DNA of 57,035 bases from Desulfuromonadales bacterium (GTDB lineage Bacteria > Desulfobacterota > Desulfuromonadia > Desulfuromonadales > BM103), in NCBI GenBank assembly GCA_030145195.1, contig JAQYVY010000022.1:1-57035 (forward strand), read 5' to 3'. The translations under genes were made by a program, and so were the position numbers. Each line of letters begins with the position of its first letter. The first letter of the stretch is position 1. The notes beneath the pieces are model-generated. The model saw nothing but the letters and a program-made list of their open reading frames with translations. It was not told where the DNA came from and did no database searches. Positions 46,016 to 54,148 of the stretch are shown in pieces.

Positions 46016-46909
46016 ATGCTCTTTGTTCAAGTCATTCTGCCGGTATTCCTCATCACCTTTGCCGGGTTTCTGTTTGACCGAAAATCAGTCGTCGACCTGA
46101 AGACTCTTGCCAACTGCACCCTTTATCTGTTCGCTCCGGCACTGGTCTTTTCGTCTTTAATGCAGCGCTCTGTCGAGCCCGACATACTGGGACGACTCGG
46201 GCTTTTCATGCTGCTCTACACCGCCAGCCTCTGCCTGCTCGCTTATGCCTTTGCCCGCTACCGTAAATTCGACAATAGCACCACCCGCGCCTTCACTCTA
46301 ACAACATCTATGATGAATATCGGCAACTTCGGTTTGCCGCTGGTTTTTTTCGCTTACGGAGAGAGTGCACTCGACATCTCGATCGTTACCTTCGTTTTGT
46401 TCAATATTCCTCTTGGCACCCTGGCCATCGTCATTGCTCAGGGACAAGGGGTCAAATGGCGAGAGGCGCTTCTCCAAACCTTAAAAATCCCCATTTTCCA
46501 CGGGGTGGCACTCGCGCTATTGTGCAAAGGGCTCAATCTGCCTCTGCCTGATTTTTTGCTGCGGTCAACCGAGCTTCTCGGTCAGGGCGCAATCCCGGCG
46601 ATGCTGATATTGCTCGGCATGCAGTTATCACGGTCAAGGATCAGGGACGCGTGGGGTTTCTTCGCTCTTTCCTCAGCAATTCGCTTAATTGCAGCGCCGC
46701 TTCTGGCCATCGCATTGGTCTCTCTCCTCGGGTTCGACGGATTGACCCGTAAAATCCTCATTTTGCAGACCAGCACACCTTCTGCGGTTCTGCCGCTCCT
46801 CTATGCGGTGCGCTTCAACACCCGCCCGGACCTGATCTCTGGCGCTATCTTGATGAGCACTGTTTGCAGCGCATTCACCCTGACATTTCTACTTTACTGG
46901 TTGGGATAG
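46016..46909 (+). CDS. AEC-family (auxin efflux carrier-like) transporter
   Basis: 297 residues from the ATG at 46016, with GGAGG 7 nt upstream. Ten hydrophobic segments in two sets of five with the family text LPVFLITFAGFLFDRK, MNIGNFGLPLVFFAYGE (broken-helix Asn-Gly region), GAIPAMLILLGMQL and STPSAVLPLLYAVRF. Such carriers move small organic anions such as malate or malonate. The substrate is unknown. Confidence 0.9.
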   Translation: MLFVQVILPVFLITFAGFLFDRKSVVDLKTLANCTLYLFAPALVFSSLMQRSVEPDILGRLGLFMLLYTASLCLLAYAFARYRKFDNSTTRAFTLTTSMMNIGNFGLPLVFFAYGESALDISIVTFVLFNIPLGTLAIVIAQGQGVKWREALLQTLKIPIFHGVALALLCKGLNLPLPDFLLRSTELLGQGAIPAMLILLGMQLSRSRIRDAWGFFALSSAIRLIAAPLLAIALVSLLGFDGLTRKILILQTSTPSAVLPLLYAVRFNTRPDLISGAILMSTVCSAFTLTFLLYWLG

Positions 46910-46919
46910 TACCTGATGA

Positions 46920-47873
46920 TTAACGGACGATGCGGGAAGCTGCGGCAAGCGTTTGCAATGGAACTTTGAGGTTTAAATGGTGGGCAACATTCATATTAAC
47001 AACGAAAGAGACCTGGCGCGGGATGACCAAAGGGATTTGTTCAAAGTCTTCGCCAGAGAGAACTTGACTTGCCAGAACCGCAAGTTTTTCGCCTTGTTCG
47101 CGGGGATCTGCCTCCAAAACCATAAAGGCACCTTTCTCAGCCATCTCCGGGACTTGCGACACAACAGGAAGGTCATGCTGTTGGGCATAATTGAGGACTT
47201 GTTGATATAACGACTCAGGTTTTTCTGAGTTAGCCAGGAAAAGACCATCCAGATCATCGGGCAGTGCGGCAAGTATCTGCGGCAAATTATCCAGTTTTTC
47301 AATAACCGCATCAACGAGACTGAAGCCTCTTTTTAAAGCGATTTCGACAAGAGCCTCATATTGAAGAAGTCCTTCCGGGTTCTTGTGGTCGTAAACAACC
47401 GCAAGTTTTTTGATGCCAGCGGTTTCCGTGAAAACCTTCAGTAAAGTCTGAACCGGACCGTCACCTCGCACACCACCAATGTATGGGCCAGTCAACGACT
47501 TGCCCGAAAGCGTCTTTTGGGCAACAGGATTGTAGACCCCGGCATAAAGGACCGGTATTTTATATGATTCTGATTGCGCGGCAATCGTCGCGGCGGCACC
47601 ATAAGTAACAATCAGGTCGGCCCCAATTGCAACAGACTTTCTTGCACTATTGCGCAAGGACATCGTGTCAGCATTCGGTTTCTGCACATAGATACGGTAC
47701 TCGGCACCGTAAACTTTTTTCAGGTTTGAAACAAAGGCTTCGTGGATATGCTGATAACGAGGTAGGTCATTGGCTATAATAACGGCAATCAGGCGTTCCT
47801 CCGCAACGGCAAAGGAGGCCATTGCGAACAAACCAAAGACCAACAAGAAGCAAAAAAGAACGAAACGCCTCAC
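46920..47873 (-). CDS. Orphan ABC-type substrate-binding protein (PF04392-like)
   Basis: 317 residues from the GTG at 47873, chosen because AGGGGAAG precedes it; the frame extends upstream to 47915. A signal peptide (VLFCFLLVFGLFAMASFAVA) leads to a type 1 periplasmic binding fold: LIAVIIANDLPRYQHIHEAF, DLIVTYGAAATIAAQ, IPVLYAGVYNP, and KKLAVVYDHKNPEG. No permease or ATPase gene is adjacent, so it may serve a distant transporter or a sensor. Family members often bind amino acids such as tryptophan. Confidence 0.82.
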   Translation of the reverse strand: MRRFVLFCFLLVFGLFAMASFAVAEERLIAVIIANDLPRYQHIHEAFVSNLKKVYGAEYRIYVQKPNADTMSLRNSARKSVAIGADLIVTYGAAATIAAQSESYKIPVLYAGVYNPVAQKTLSGKSLTGPYIGGVRGDGPVQTLLKVFTETAGIKKLAVVYDHKNPEGLLQYEALVEIALKRGFSLVDAVIEKLDNLPQILAALPDDLDGLFLANSEKPESLYQQVLNYAQQHDLPVVSQVPEMAEKGAFMVLEADPREQGEKLAVLASQVLSGEDFEQIPLVIPRQVSFVVNMNVAHHLNLKVPLQTLAAASRIVR

Positions 47874-48099
47874 AAAACTTCCCCTAGAACAAACCGTTGC
47901 GTAGAGTTCTGGCACAAAGACTCGGTAGCCTTTCTGTAAATGCTGGCAACCTACGTCAAAAACATCATGCTAATACGGTGAAATAGCGTAACCTTTCAAC
48001 GTATAAGCGCAAAGGGGTCAAACATAAACGTAATGAAAAATTAGCATGCAAGAATTGTGAAAATTAATTTAATACCTGCAAAATACTTACCAAATCTTA

Positions 48100-49188
48100 T
48101 CAAAAGAGTGTCCCAAGAACAACGCCCAAGGCCGACAACGGACCAGTATCACTGATACCATCGACAGATTTTTCCACTTTGTGTAGCGTGGTTTTAGCGT
48201 CTCGGTAGAGATCGTCTTCATTCACCAAACGCCCCAAGGTGCCCTCGCCTTCATCGATTTTGGCGGCAATACTGTTGATCCGAGCCATACTACCACTGAC
48301 ATTATCGTAAAGAGCGTCGTCATGGAGCATCTTCCCGAGAGAGCCTTCGCCGGCGTTGACTTTGGTCGTAATTTTGTTCAGATTTGCGAATGTTTCCTTG
48401 GCTTCATTATAGAGCTGTTCGTCTTTTATCAATTTCCCCAAGGTCCCCTGCCCAGACTTGAGCTGTTCGGTGAGATCCTCAAGGTTAATCATCGTCTTGT
48501 TCAGGTTTTCATAAAGCGAGGGATCAGAAGCTAGCTTGCCAAGGGTCCCCTCGCCATTCTCCACCCGGGCGAGCAACCGATTCAGGCGCTTGGACATGGC
48601 AGCCATTTCATCGTAGAGGGAGGGGTTATTGACCAGGCGCCCAAGCGTGCCCTGCCCTTCATCTACCTTGATGACAATCTGTTCAAGCCGCCGGATGGTT
48701 TCCGCGAGAGGTTCCTTACTCTCATCGACCAGTTCACCCAGAGGCCGCAACACCCGCTCCTGATTACGATCAAGATTGGTGATCAGCTCGTCAATATTGG
48801 TGCCGCCTTTGGTGATGACTTTACTTCCTGGGGGCATTACCTTGCCCTCCATAGAACCGAAATCCAGCCCGAGAAAAATCCCGCCGAGCATGTTGGTTTG
48901 TCTGACCTGAGCGATTGAATCTTCTCGCACGCTATCGGCCTGATTCACATAAAAGTCAACTCTTACCTGGCTTTCTTCGAGGCCAATAGCTTTGACCTTG
49001 CCGACACTGACACCGGCAATTTTGACTGGGTCACCGACTTTCAAGCCAATTGAAGAATTGAAATAAGCTCGGTATGAGAATTGATCTTCAAAAGGTTTCC
49101 ACTCTTCAACCCGTTCAATCAAAACGGCTAGCACAATCAGAGAAACCAGAAAAAACAGACCCACTTTCTGTTCGACCGACATTGACAT
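48100..49188 (-). CDS. mlaD: MlaD-family MCE protein with five 34-residue C-terminal repeats
   Basis: 362 residues from the ATG at 49188, 1 nt after the mlaF stop. A transmembrane anchor (about 9-24, VGLFFLVSLIVLAVLI) precedes one MCE domain (GLKVGDPVKIAGVSVGKVKA, then RQTNMLGGIFLGLDFG) that should form a hexameric lipid-binding ring. From residue 178 the pattern GxG(T/S)LG(K/R)(L/M)xxDxxLY recurs at exact 34-residue steps (178, 212, 246, 280, 314), separated by amphipathic helices. It ends in a hydrophobic LSALGVVLGTLF. The repeats likely build a helical needle or channel in the periplasm. Confidence 0.92.
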   Translation of the reverse strand: MSMSVEQKVGLFFLVSLIVLAVLIERVEEWKPFEDQFSYRAYFNSSIGLKVGDPVKIAGVSVGKVKAIGLEESQVRVDFYVNQADSVREDSIAQVRQTNMLGGIFLGLDFGSMEGKVMPPGSKVITKGGTNIDELITNLDRNQERVLRPLGELVDESKEPLAETIRRLEQIVIKVDEGQGTLGRLVNNPSLYDEMAAMSKRLNRLLARVENGEGTLGKLASDPSLYENLNKTMINLEDLTEQLKSGQGTLGKLIKDEQLYNEAKETFANLNKITTKVNAGEGSLGKMLHDDALYDNVSGSMARINSIAAKIDEGEGTLGRLVNEDDLYRDAKTTLHKVEKSVDGISDTGPLSALGVVLGTLF

Positions 49189-49189
49189 T

Positions 49190-50038
49190 CTAATCCCCTT
49201 CTCCCTGAATCCCTTTAGTCGTAGTATAGATAAATTTTCGTACAATCGGGTTTTGACTTTTTTTAATCTCTTCCGGAGTACCGATGGCGACGATCTCACC
49301 ACCATGCATCATGGCCACACGATCAGAGAGATACAGCGCAAAATTAAGGTCATGACTGACGATAACAGTCGTGAGGCTAACCTTCTCCTTTAAAGACATG
49401 ATCACCCGCGCCAGCTCATCCGAAGTGACCGGATCAAGCTCTGCCGTCGGTTCATCGTAAAGGATAAGATCGGGATTCATTGCCAGAGACCGGGCAATTG
49501 CCACTCTCTTCCTCATGCCGCCGGACAATTCCGAAGTCCGAAACTCTTCCTTGCCCTCAAGCCCCACCAGGGAGAGCTTTTCCCGAATAATCCGGCGGAT
49601 CCGCACTTCACCGCAGATCCGTTTTTCACGCAACCAAAGGCCGACATTTTCCCCGACAGTTAGAGAGTTAAAAAGCGCCGAGGACTGAAAGACCATACTG
49701 TAACGGAAGGCGCGCAAGGCATCGACTGCAGGGTCAAGAACATCGTGACCGTTGAGCAGAATCTGACCCGAATCAGCTTTCATCAGTTTGACAATGTGCT
49801 TAAGCAGCAAACTTTTTCCGGTACCCGATGGCCCAATGATCGAAAAAGTCTCGCCTGGCTCAATGGTCAGGTTGATATCTTTAAGGATATGGTTATCGCC
49901 AAAAGATTTATTCAACCCCTCAATCTGGATACTGACCCCATGAGAGCCTTCGTATCCAACCTGACAGCTGTCGCCGTCCATAATTGACGGCGTGAAACCG
50001 TGAGCCAGCTTAGCCCAGAGATTACCGAGCAGATTCAT
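49190..50038 (-). CDS. mlaF: MlaF-type ABC transporter ATP-binding protein
   Basis: About 282 residues from the ATG at 50038; start codons at 50062 (TTG) and 49981 (ATG) are alternatives, and none has a clear ribosome-binding site. Nucleotide-binding motifs: Walker A GPSGTGKSLLLKH, signature LSGGMRKRVAIARSL, Walker B DLILYDEPTAELDP and the H loop VIVSHDLN. It energises phospholipid or related lipid transport with MlaE and MlaD. The N-terminal 50 residues before SIQIEGLNKSFGDNH are longer than usual and may not all be translated. Confidence 0.92.
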   Translation of the reverse strand: MNLLGNLWAKLAHGFTPSIMDGDSCQVGYEGSHGVSIQIEGLNKSFGDNHILKDINLTIEPGETFSIIGPSGTGKSLLLKHIVKLMKADSGQILLNGHDVLDPAVDALRAFRYSMVFQSSALFNSLTVGENVGLWLREKRICGEVRIRRIIREKLSLVGLEGKEEFRTSELSGGMRKRVAIARSLAMNPDLILYDEPTAELDPVTSDELARVIMSLKEKVSLTTVIVSHDLNFALYLSDRVAMMHGGEIVAIGTPEEIKKSQNPIVRKFIYTTTKGIQGEGD

Positions 50039-50104
50039 AGCGGCCACAGTTCCGAACAGCAAGTCATTTCGAGTGAAGTCGTCATCATGCCAGCATCTTC
50101 ATCC

Positions 50105-50878
50105 TTAAATCATAAAACGGGTCAACAAATAGTTGGCAATCATGATCAGCAGAAAGGCCAACACCACTGATCGGGTGGTCGATTCGCCGATGCCGCGGGC
50201 GCCACCAGACGTTTTGAAGCCGATATAACAACCGACATGAGCAATAATGCCGCCGAACACCATGGCTTTCAAAAGCCCCTTAAAAACCTCTTTGTAATTG
50301 AGGGCTCTGACCATGTTTTCATAATAAACATTGAACGGGACATTGATCATTGGATTGATCTCGGCAACAACCCCACCGCCGATAATACCAATAATGATAG
50401 CAAAAACAACCAAGGCTGGAACGGCCAAGAGACAGGCGATCAATCTTGGCATCGCCAGATAACGTACCGGACTGATTTCCAGCGTTTTTAAAGCATCAAT
50501 CTCTTCGTAGACCTGCATGGCACCAATCTCGGCGGCCATCGCAGAACCAACCCGCCCTGCCACCAGCAGACTGATCATGACCGGGCCCAACTCCTTAACC
50601 ATCGACAGCCCAACGATCGCCCCGATCGCCTCCTGGGTGCCATACAGGGCTAGTTCCGAGCCAGTCTGAAGCGACAACACCATACCGACGAATAGGGCCA
50701 TGAGCATTGAGATTGGCAAGGTGCCAACTCCAATCTCATTGATTTGTCGGAAAATACTGGTCAGGTTGCGCGGTGCCTCCTTAAAGTAAAAAAGAGTCTC
50801 GAACAAAAGAGCGAGCATTTCACCGGTGCCTTGCGCCACCGCCAGTATTTTAGTCCCTATAAAGGCAAAGAGCCGCAT
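50105..50878 (-). CDS. mlaE: MlaE-family ABC permease
   Basis: 257 residues, multiple membrane segments. Family text: FRQINEIGVGTLPISMLMALFVGMVLSLQ (in part), GPVMISLLVAGRVGSAMAAEIG, and MPRLIACLLAVPALVVFAII. It forms the membrane channel of the MlaFEDB-type lipid transporter. It starts 9 nt after the aromatic-repeat protein gene and precedes mlaF and mlaD, so all four form an operon. Confidence 0.94.
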   Translation of the reverse strand: MRLFAFIGTKILAVAQGTGEMLALLFETLFYFKEAPRNLTSIFRQINEIGVGTLPISMLMALFVGMVLSLQTGSELALYGTQEAIGAIVGLSMVKELGPVMISLLVAGRVGSAMAAEIGAMQVYEEIDALKTLEISPVRYLAMPRLIACLLAVPALVVFAIIIGIIGGGVVAEINPMINVPFNVYYENMVRALNYKEVFKGLLKAMVFGGIIAHVGCYIGFKTSGGARGIGESTTRSVVLAFLLIMIANYLLTRFMI

Positions 50879-50887
50879 AAATGATTC

Positions 50888-52345
50888 TCACAAAGAGTCA
50901 GGTGTCGATGTTCCAAATTTGAGTCCCCATGGAAGAAAAAAAAGATTCAGGGTTTTGCCGTTCGAATCAGAACGGTAGCGCAGCAGACCTTTAAGAAGCC
51001 GGAAATCTTTTTCCCCGGCCGCTTCGGTTCGATACTCCATGAGCGGGAACAGTTCCCAGGCCACCCGCTCGCCCTGTTTTTCACGCCAGAACAGGTTCCA
51101 GAGCAGGCTGACGACCTGATTGCCCTGCCGGTCCCATTTCTGTTGATAAACGCGCCAAAGCGGCGACCAGGAACGCTCTATGCCTTGATTATCAGGAAAC
51201 AGCGGCTCCAGCAGTGATAAGAAATGCAGGTGGCTGACGCCATTTTTTCGCTCAAAGCCAAACAGTGGCCACAGGGTAATCCGCCGCAACGATTCACCCG
51301 TGTCTGGCTTCACTTCTTTAAGGTCAGAATAGAGGAAGAACAGAACCCGGTCACGCCGCCGTTCGATCAAATCGGAGTGCATCTCCTCAATTTTGTAAAT
51401 CGGCCAAAGATACCATCTCTGACGCTTAACATCCAATGTTTCGTCAGCATAAAAGGGCAAAAGTCGCAAGCCATGATATTTCTCGCCGTGGGTGACGCGG
51501 ACCAACGGCCAGGGCGCATTCCAGACGGTATAATCCTTTTGATAATTCATGGCCTTGGAGAAGAACGGCCAGAGCCACGACTGATATGATTTTTCTGGTG
51601 ATTTATGACTGTAATAAAGCGGCCACACCGCACGATTCTCCATGGGATTATCGGTGTGTAGCTTTACAGACTCAGAGAAAAAGATTGGCCAGAGGAAGAA
51701 CTTCTTGCGGTACTCGCCCTGTTTGGAACTTTGCCCGTAGAACGGCCAGAACCTGAAGCCCGACTCTTCTTCTCCGGAGATCCGGGCAAAGATCGGCCAA
51801 AGCACATTATCGGTTCGAGTTGTGCCGCGTTGAGTTCGGCTATAGAGCGGAAAGAGTACGAATGAGATCTCTTCGTAGCGGAACCAATTGTACAGGGTTC
51901 CGCCGAGAGGGAAGAAAGCCCAGTAATTGCCTCGTTTTTCATCCTCACCGTAAAACAGAAACGGGAAGAGGTAGCTGCGGTTGCCGCTGCCGGTTTCGCG
52001 GTCACCAAAATCGTAATTCAAGAGATGGAACAGGTGGAAACTGGACCCGCCCTTTTCGCGACGGTGACCGAAGGCTGGATAGAGGACTTCGGTCTGCGAA
52101 ACGCCCTCGTCATCGACTGCACGGTAAAAGAGTGGCCGGAGCGCATATTCAGTCTCAAAGCCCTTGTTTTCGTGCTTCAAAAACGGCCCCAGTAGGTGCA
52201 AGCTCTGGTAATCAACGGCATGAGAAGCCCGGTAATCGGCAATGGGCCAGAGCGTAAAGATAGAGGAATCATCGGCTGTGGCGGGAGCAGTCGACAACAC
52301 CAGGATAAGCATAAACGCAGCAAAGAAGATGAAGCTTCGAACCAT
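50888..52345 (-). CDS. Aromatic LWP-repeat exported protein, possible outer-membrane partner of MlaEFD
   Basis: 485 residues from the ATG at 52345 (a GTG at 52396 is possible). A signal peptide (VRSFIFFAAFMLILVLSTAPATA) leads to a long series of short aromatic strands: LWPIFARI, FRFWPFYG, FFLWPIFFSE, AVWPLYYSH, SWLWPFFSK, LRLLPFYAD, WYLWPIYKI, ITLWPLFGF and LLWNLFWRE. They are spaced by 15-40 polar residues. The pattern suggests about 16-20 beta strands, that is a barrel or sheet protein at the outer membrane. No characterised family is recognised. Its place as first gene of the mlaE-mlaF-mlaD operon suggests a role in the same lipid transport. Confidence 0.8.
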   Translation of the reverse strand: MVRSFIFFAAFMLILVLSTAPATADDSSIFTLWPIADYRASHAVDYQSLHLLGPFLKHENKGFETEYALRPLFYRAVDDEGVSQTEVLYPAFGHRREKGGSSFHLFHLLNYDFGDRETGSGNRSYLFPFLFYGEDEKRGNYWAFFPLGGTLYNWFRYEEISFVLFPLYSRTQRGTTRTDNVLWPIFARISGEEESGFRFWPFYGQSSKQGEYRKKFFLWPIFFSESVKLHTDNPMENRAVWPLYYSHKSPEKSYQSWLWPFFSKAMNYQKDYTVWNAPWPLVRVTHGEKYHGLRLLPFYADETLDVKRQRWYLWPIYKIEEMHSDLIERRRDRVLFFLYSDLKEVKPDTGESLRRITLWPLFGFERKNGVSHLHFLSLLEPLFPDNQGIERSWSPLWRVYQQKWDRQGNQVVSLLWNLFWREKQGERVAWELFPLMEYRTEAAGEKDFRLLKGLLRYRSDSNGKTLNLFFLPWGLKFGTSTPDSL

Positions 52346-52583
52346 AACTTCTACCACAAGGAAAACGGACGTTAATAAAGTTCGCAAAGATATCACGAGA
52401 GGGCGACAAGGAACAACCTATTGTGTCGAATTAAACGACAGAACAAGCTGTAATTATTGATTATCTTTAATGGGTAGAGCGTTTTTCAGGAAGAATTATA
52501 CCACGATGCGCGGGATCCTTTAAACGTGCGGCTTGACGCTGCGATTGCGCAGAGGGGTGTTTGTGGATAAAAATGAAAGAGGG

Positions 52584-52712
52584 CTATACCTCAGGCGGGT
52601 TCTCCGACTTGGAAGAACGTTTACGCAAACACGTTATCCAATGCATGATGCCGTGGATAACGCCAAGAATCAGGATAATAAAGACAACGTCGCCGATACC
52701 AACGTTTTGCAT
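52584..52712 (-). CDS. 42-residue single-span membrane protein
   Basis: ATG at 52712 after CAGGAGGGTCATC, so a strong ribosome-binding site with ideal spacing. The peptide begins MQNVGIGDVVFIILILGVIH, spans the membrane once (about 8-26), and ends in a basic tail (CLRKRSSKSENPPEV). It lies 14 nt downstream of the TPR-like gene on the same strand and is probably co-transcribed. No family is recognised. The remaining gap to 52345 is gene-free. Confidence 0.72.
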   Translation of the reverse strand: MQNVGIGDVVFIILILGVIHGIMHWITCLRKRSSKSENPPEV

Positions 52713-52726
52713 GATGACCCTCCTGC

Positions 52727-53680
52727 TCAGATAGAATCGAGTCGTTCTTGAGCCAGTTCATGATCCGGTGCAATCTCAAGCGCCTGGGTTAATGCGGCAA
52801 AGGCTCCAGCGTTATCGTCAGTCTTTAGGCGACACATACCAAGCAGGCAGAAAAAATCAGCCGAGACAAACTCAGAAAGAAAATATTCATCCTCTTCGAG
52901 TCTCTCCAAAATAGCTGTCGCCACCGAAAAATCTTGCGCGGCGTAGAGCATCATCGCCTCACCAACCTGTTCCAGATCATCGACCAACGGATGGTCGGGG
53001 AATCCCGTCGCAACACAACTCTCAACTCGCATCTGGACCTGCTGCTGCAGACGCTCATCCTCAACCTGTGGCAGCATCCGCTGAAATTTAGAAATTGCTG
53101 AAGGATAATCCCCGTAGAGTATATCAACTTCTGCAAGCAGGTTGAGCGCCGATGGGCTATTTTTTTCAATCTTGAGCAAATCCTGGCCAAAGCGCATGGC
53201 TTCCAGCAGGTGACGCTGCACCTGGGGCAGTTCGGTAAACGTCATCGCCATGCCATGGTAGCCTTGGAAAAGCTGCCAGAGCAGTCCGGCGTTCTCCGGT
53301 TCGAGCAGACGCAGAATTTTCAAGTACGTCAACTTGCGCAGAACATAGGCAGGTTCCACATCTTTGGCGTCAAGCATCACCACATGTGCCGCCAGATCAG
53401 CGAGGAAATGTGAATACCCGTCGCGGAGCAACCGCGCATAAAGGATATTATGCTGGCAGTCGGGGAAACGTCTCAGATAGTCATAGACCCCTTCGCCGAT
53501 GACATGATCGCTTGGCGTCTCGGATGAGTTATTGAGTTTGATTGGCAGTGGCACCTGAGGCAGAAAAACTTCTAACTGCTCCGGTCCGACATGAACGCAA
53601 CAGTCTTCTGGCGGGGACCAGAAAGTAAAGTGCTGCGGATCAAGGTTCTCGGGTTGTGCATCAGTGAAAAATTGGTTCAT
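52727..53680 (-). CDS. TPR-like helical protein
   Basis: 317 residues, all-helical in appearance. Two or more tetratricopeptide-like units are visible in the C-terminal half (ALNLLAEVDILYGDYPSAIS, and CRLKTDDNAGAFAALTQALE then IAPDHELAQERL). The N-terminal part has WSPPEDCCVHVGPEQLEVFL and a YDYLRRFPDCQHNILYARLL segment that I do not recognise. It is probably a cytoplasmic scaffold. It is the first gene before the 42-residue membrane protein. Confidence 0.7.
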   Translation of the reverse strand: MNQFFTDAQPENLDPQHFTFWSPPEDCCVHVGPEQLEVFLPQVPLPIKLNNSSETPSDHVIGEGVYDYLRRFPDCQHNILYARLLRDGYSHFLADLAAHVVMLDAKDVEPAYVLRKLTYLKILRLLEPENAGLLWQLFQGYHGMAMTFTELPQVQRHLLEAMRFGQDLLKIEKNSPSALNLLAEVDILYGDYPSAISKFQRMLPQVEDERLQQQVQMRVESCVATGFPDHPLVDDLEQVGEAMMLYAAQDFSVATAILERLEEDEYFLSEFVSADFFCLLGMCRLKTDDNAGAFAALTQALEIAPDHELAQERLDSI

Positions 53681-53826
53681 AGGGCATCTCTCAGAAAAAA
53701 GTCAGGGGATTATTACAAGAGCGGCGGTTCAGGTCAACAGGGATTTAGAGGCTGGGGTCGCTTCTGATATCGAATGCACCAAGACTTAACACCTTTTGGT
53801 CCAATATGGTCTAATCAGATTCACCC

Positions 53827-53867
53827 TAAAAAACAGAAACCCCGCAACTCATTAGAGTCACGGGGTT
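53827..53867 (-). terminator. Terminator after tRNA-Glu
   Basis: AACCCCG (53838-53844) pairs with CGGGGTT (53861-53867), with a further partial stem inside. On the minus strand it is followed by TCTGTTTTTT. It lies directly after the tRNA 3' end. Confidence 0.8.
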
Positions 53868-53873
53868 CCTGAA

Positions 53874-53951
53874 TGGTACGCCCTAGGGGATTCGAACCCC
53901 TGTCGCCGCCGTGAAAGGGCGGTGTCCTAGACCAGGCTAGACGAAGAGCGC
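53874..53951 (-). tRNA. tRNA-Glu (anticodon TTC)
   Basis: Minus-strand cloverleaf of 78 nt: acceptor GCGCTCT with AGGGCGT (two G-U pairs), D arm TCGTCTAGCCTGGTCTAGGA, anticodon stem CCGCC/GGCGG with loop CTTTCAC, T arm AGGGG-TTCGAAT-CCCCT, and encoded CCA. The anticodon TTC is clear. Confidence 0.95.
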
Positions 53952-53994
53952 ATGAAAACTTTATCGCTCACGGGGACTGTGCCCCTGTTGTTAC

Positions 53995-54069
53995 TGGCTG
54001 GGGTGGGAGGATTTGAACCCCCGAATGACGGGATCAGAACCCGTTGCCTTACCGCTTGGCGACACCCCA
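53995..54069 (-). tRNA. tRNA-Gln (anticodon CTG)
   Basis: Minus-strand cloverleaf of 75 nt: acceptor TGGGGTG/CACCCCA, D arm TCGCCAAGCGGTAAGGCA, anticodon stem ACGGG/CCCGT with loop TTCTGAT, T loop TTCAAAT, discriminator G and encoded CCA. It closely resembles E. coli tRNA-Gln(CUG). Confidence 0.95.
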
Positions 54070-54148
54070 ATAACAGGATGCGTTTTTTAACAAAGATGCC
54101 AAGCTGAGTCAAGCTTTTTTCGCAAACAGAAAACGCATCATATAGAGA

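Noticed and set aside
48100-48560. 102-bp periodicity that could be taken for a CRISPR-like or tandem DNA repeat
   Set aside because: The period is in the protein (34 residues of MlaD); the DNA copies are diverged at synonymous sites and there are no spacers.
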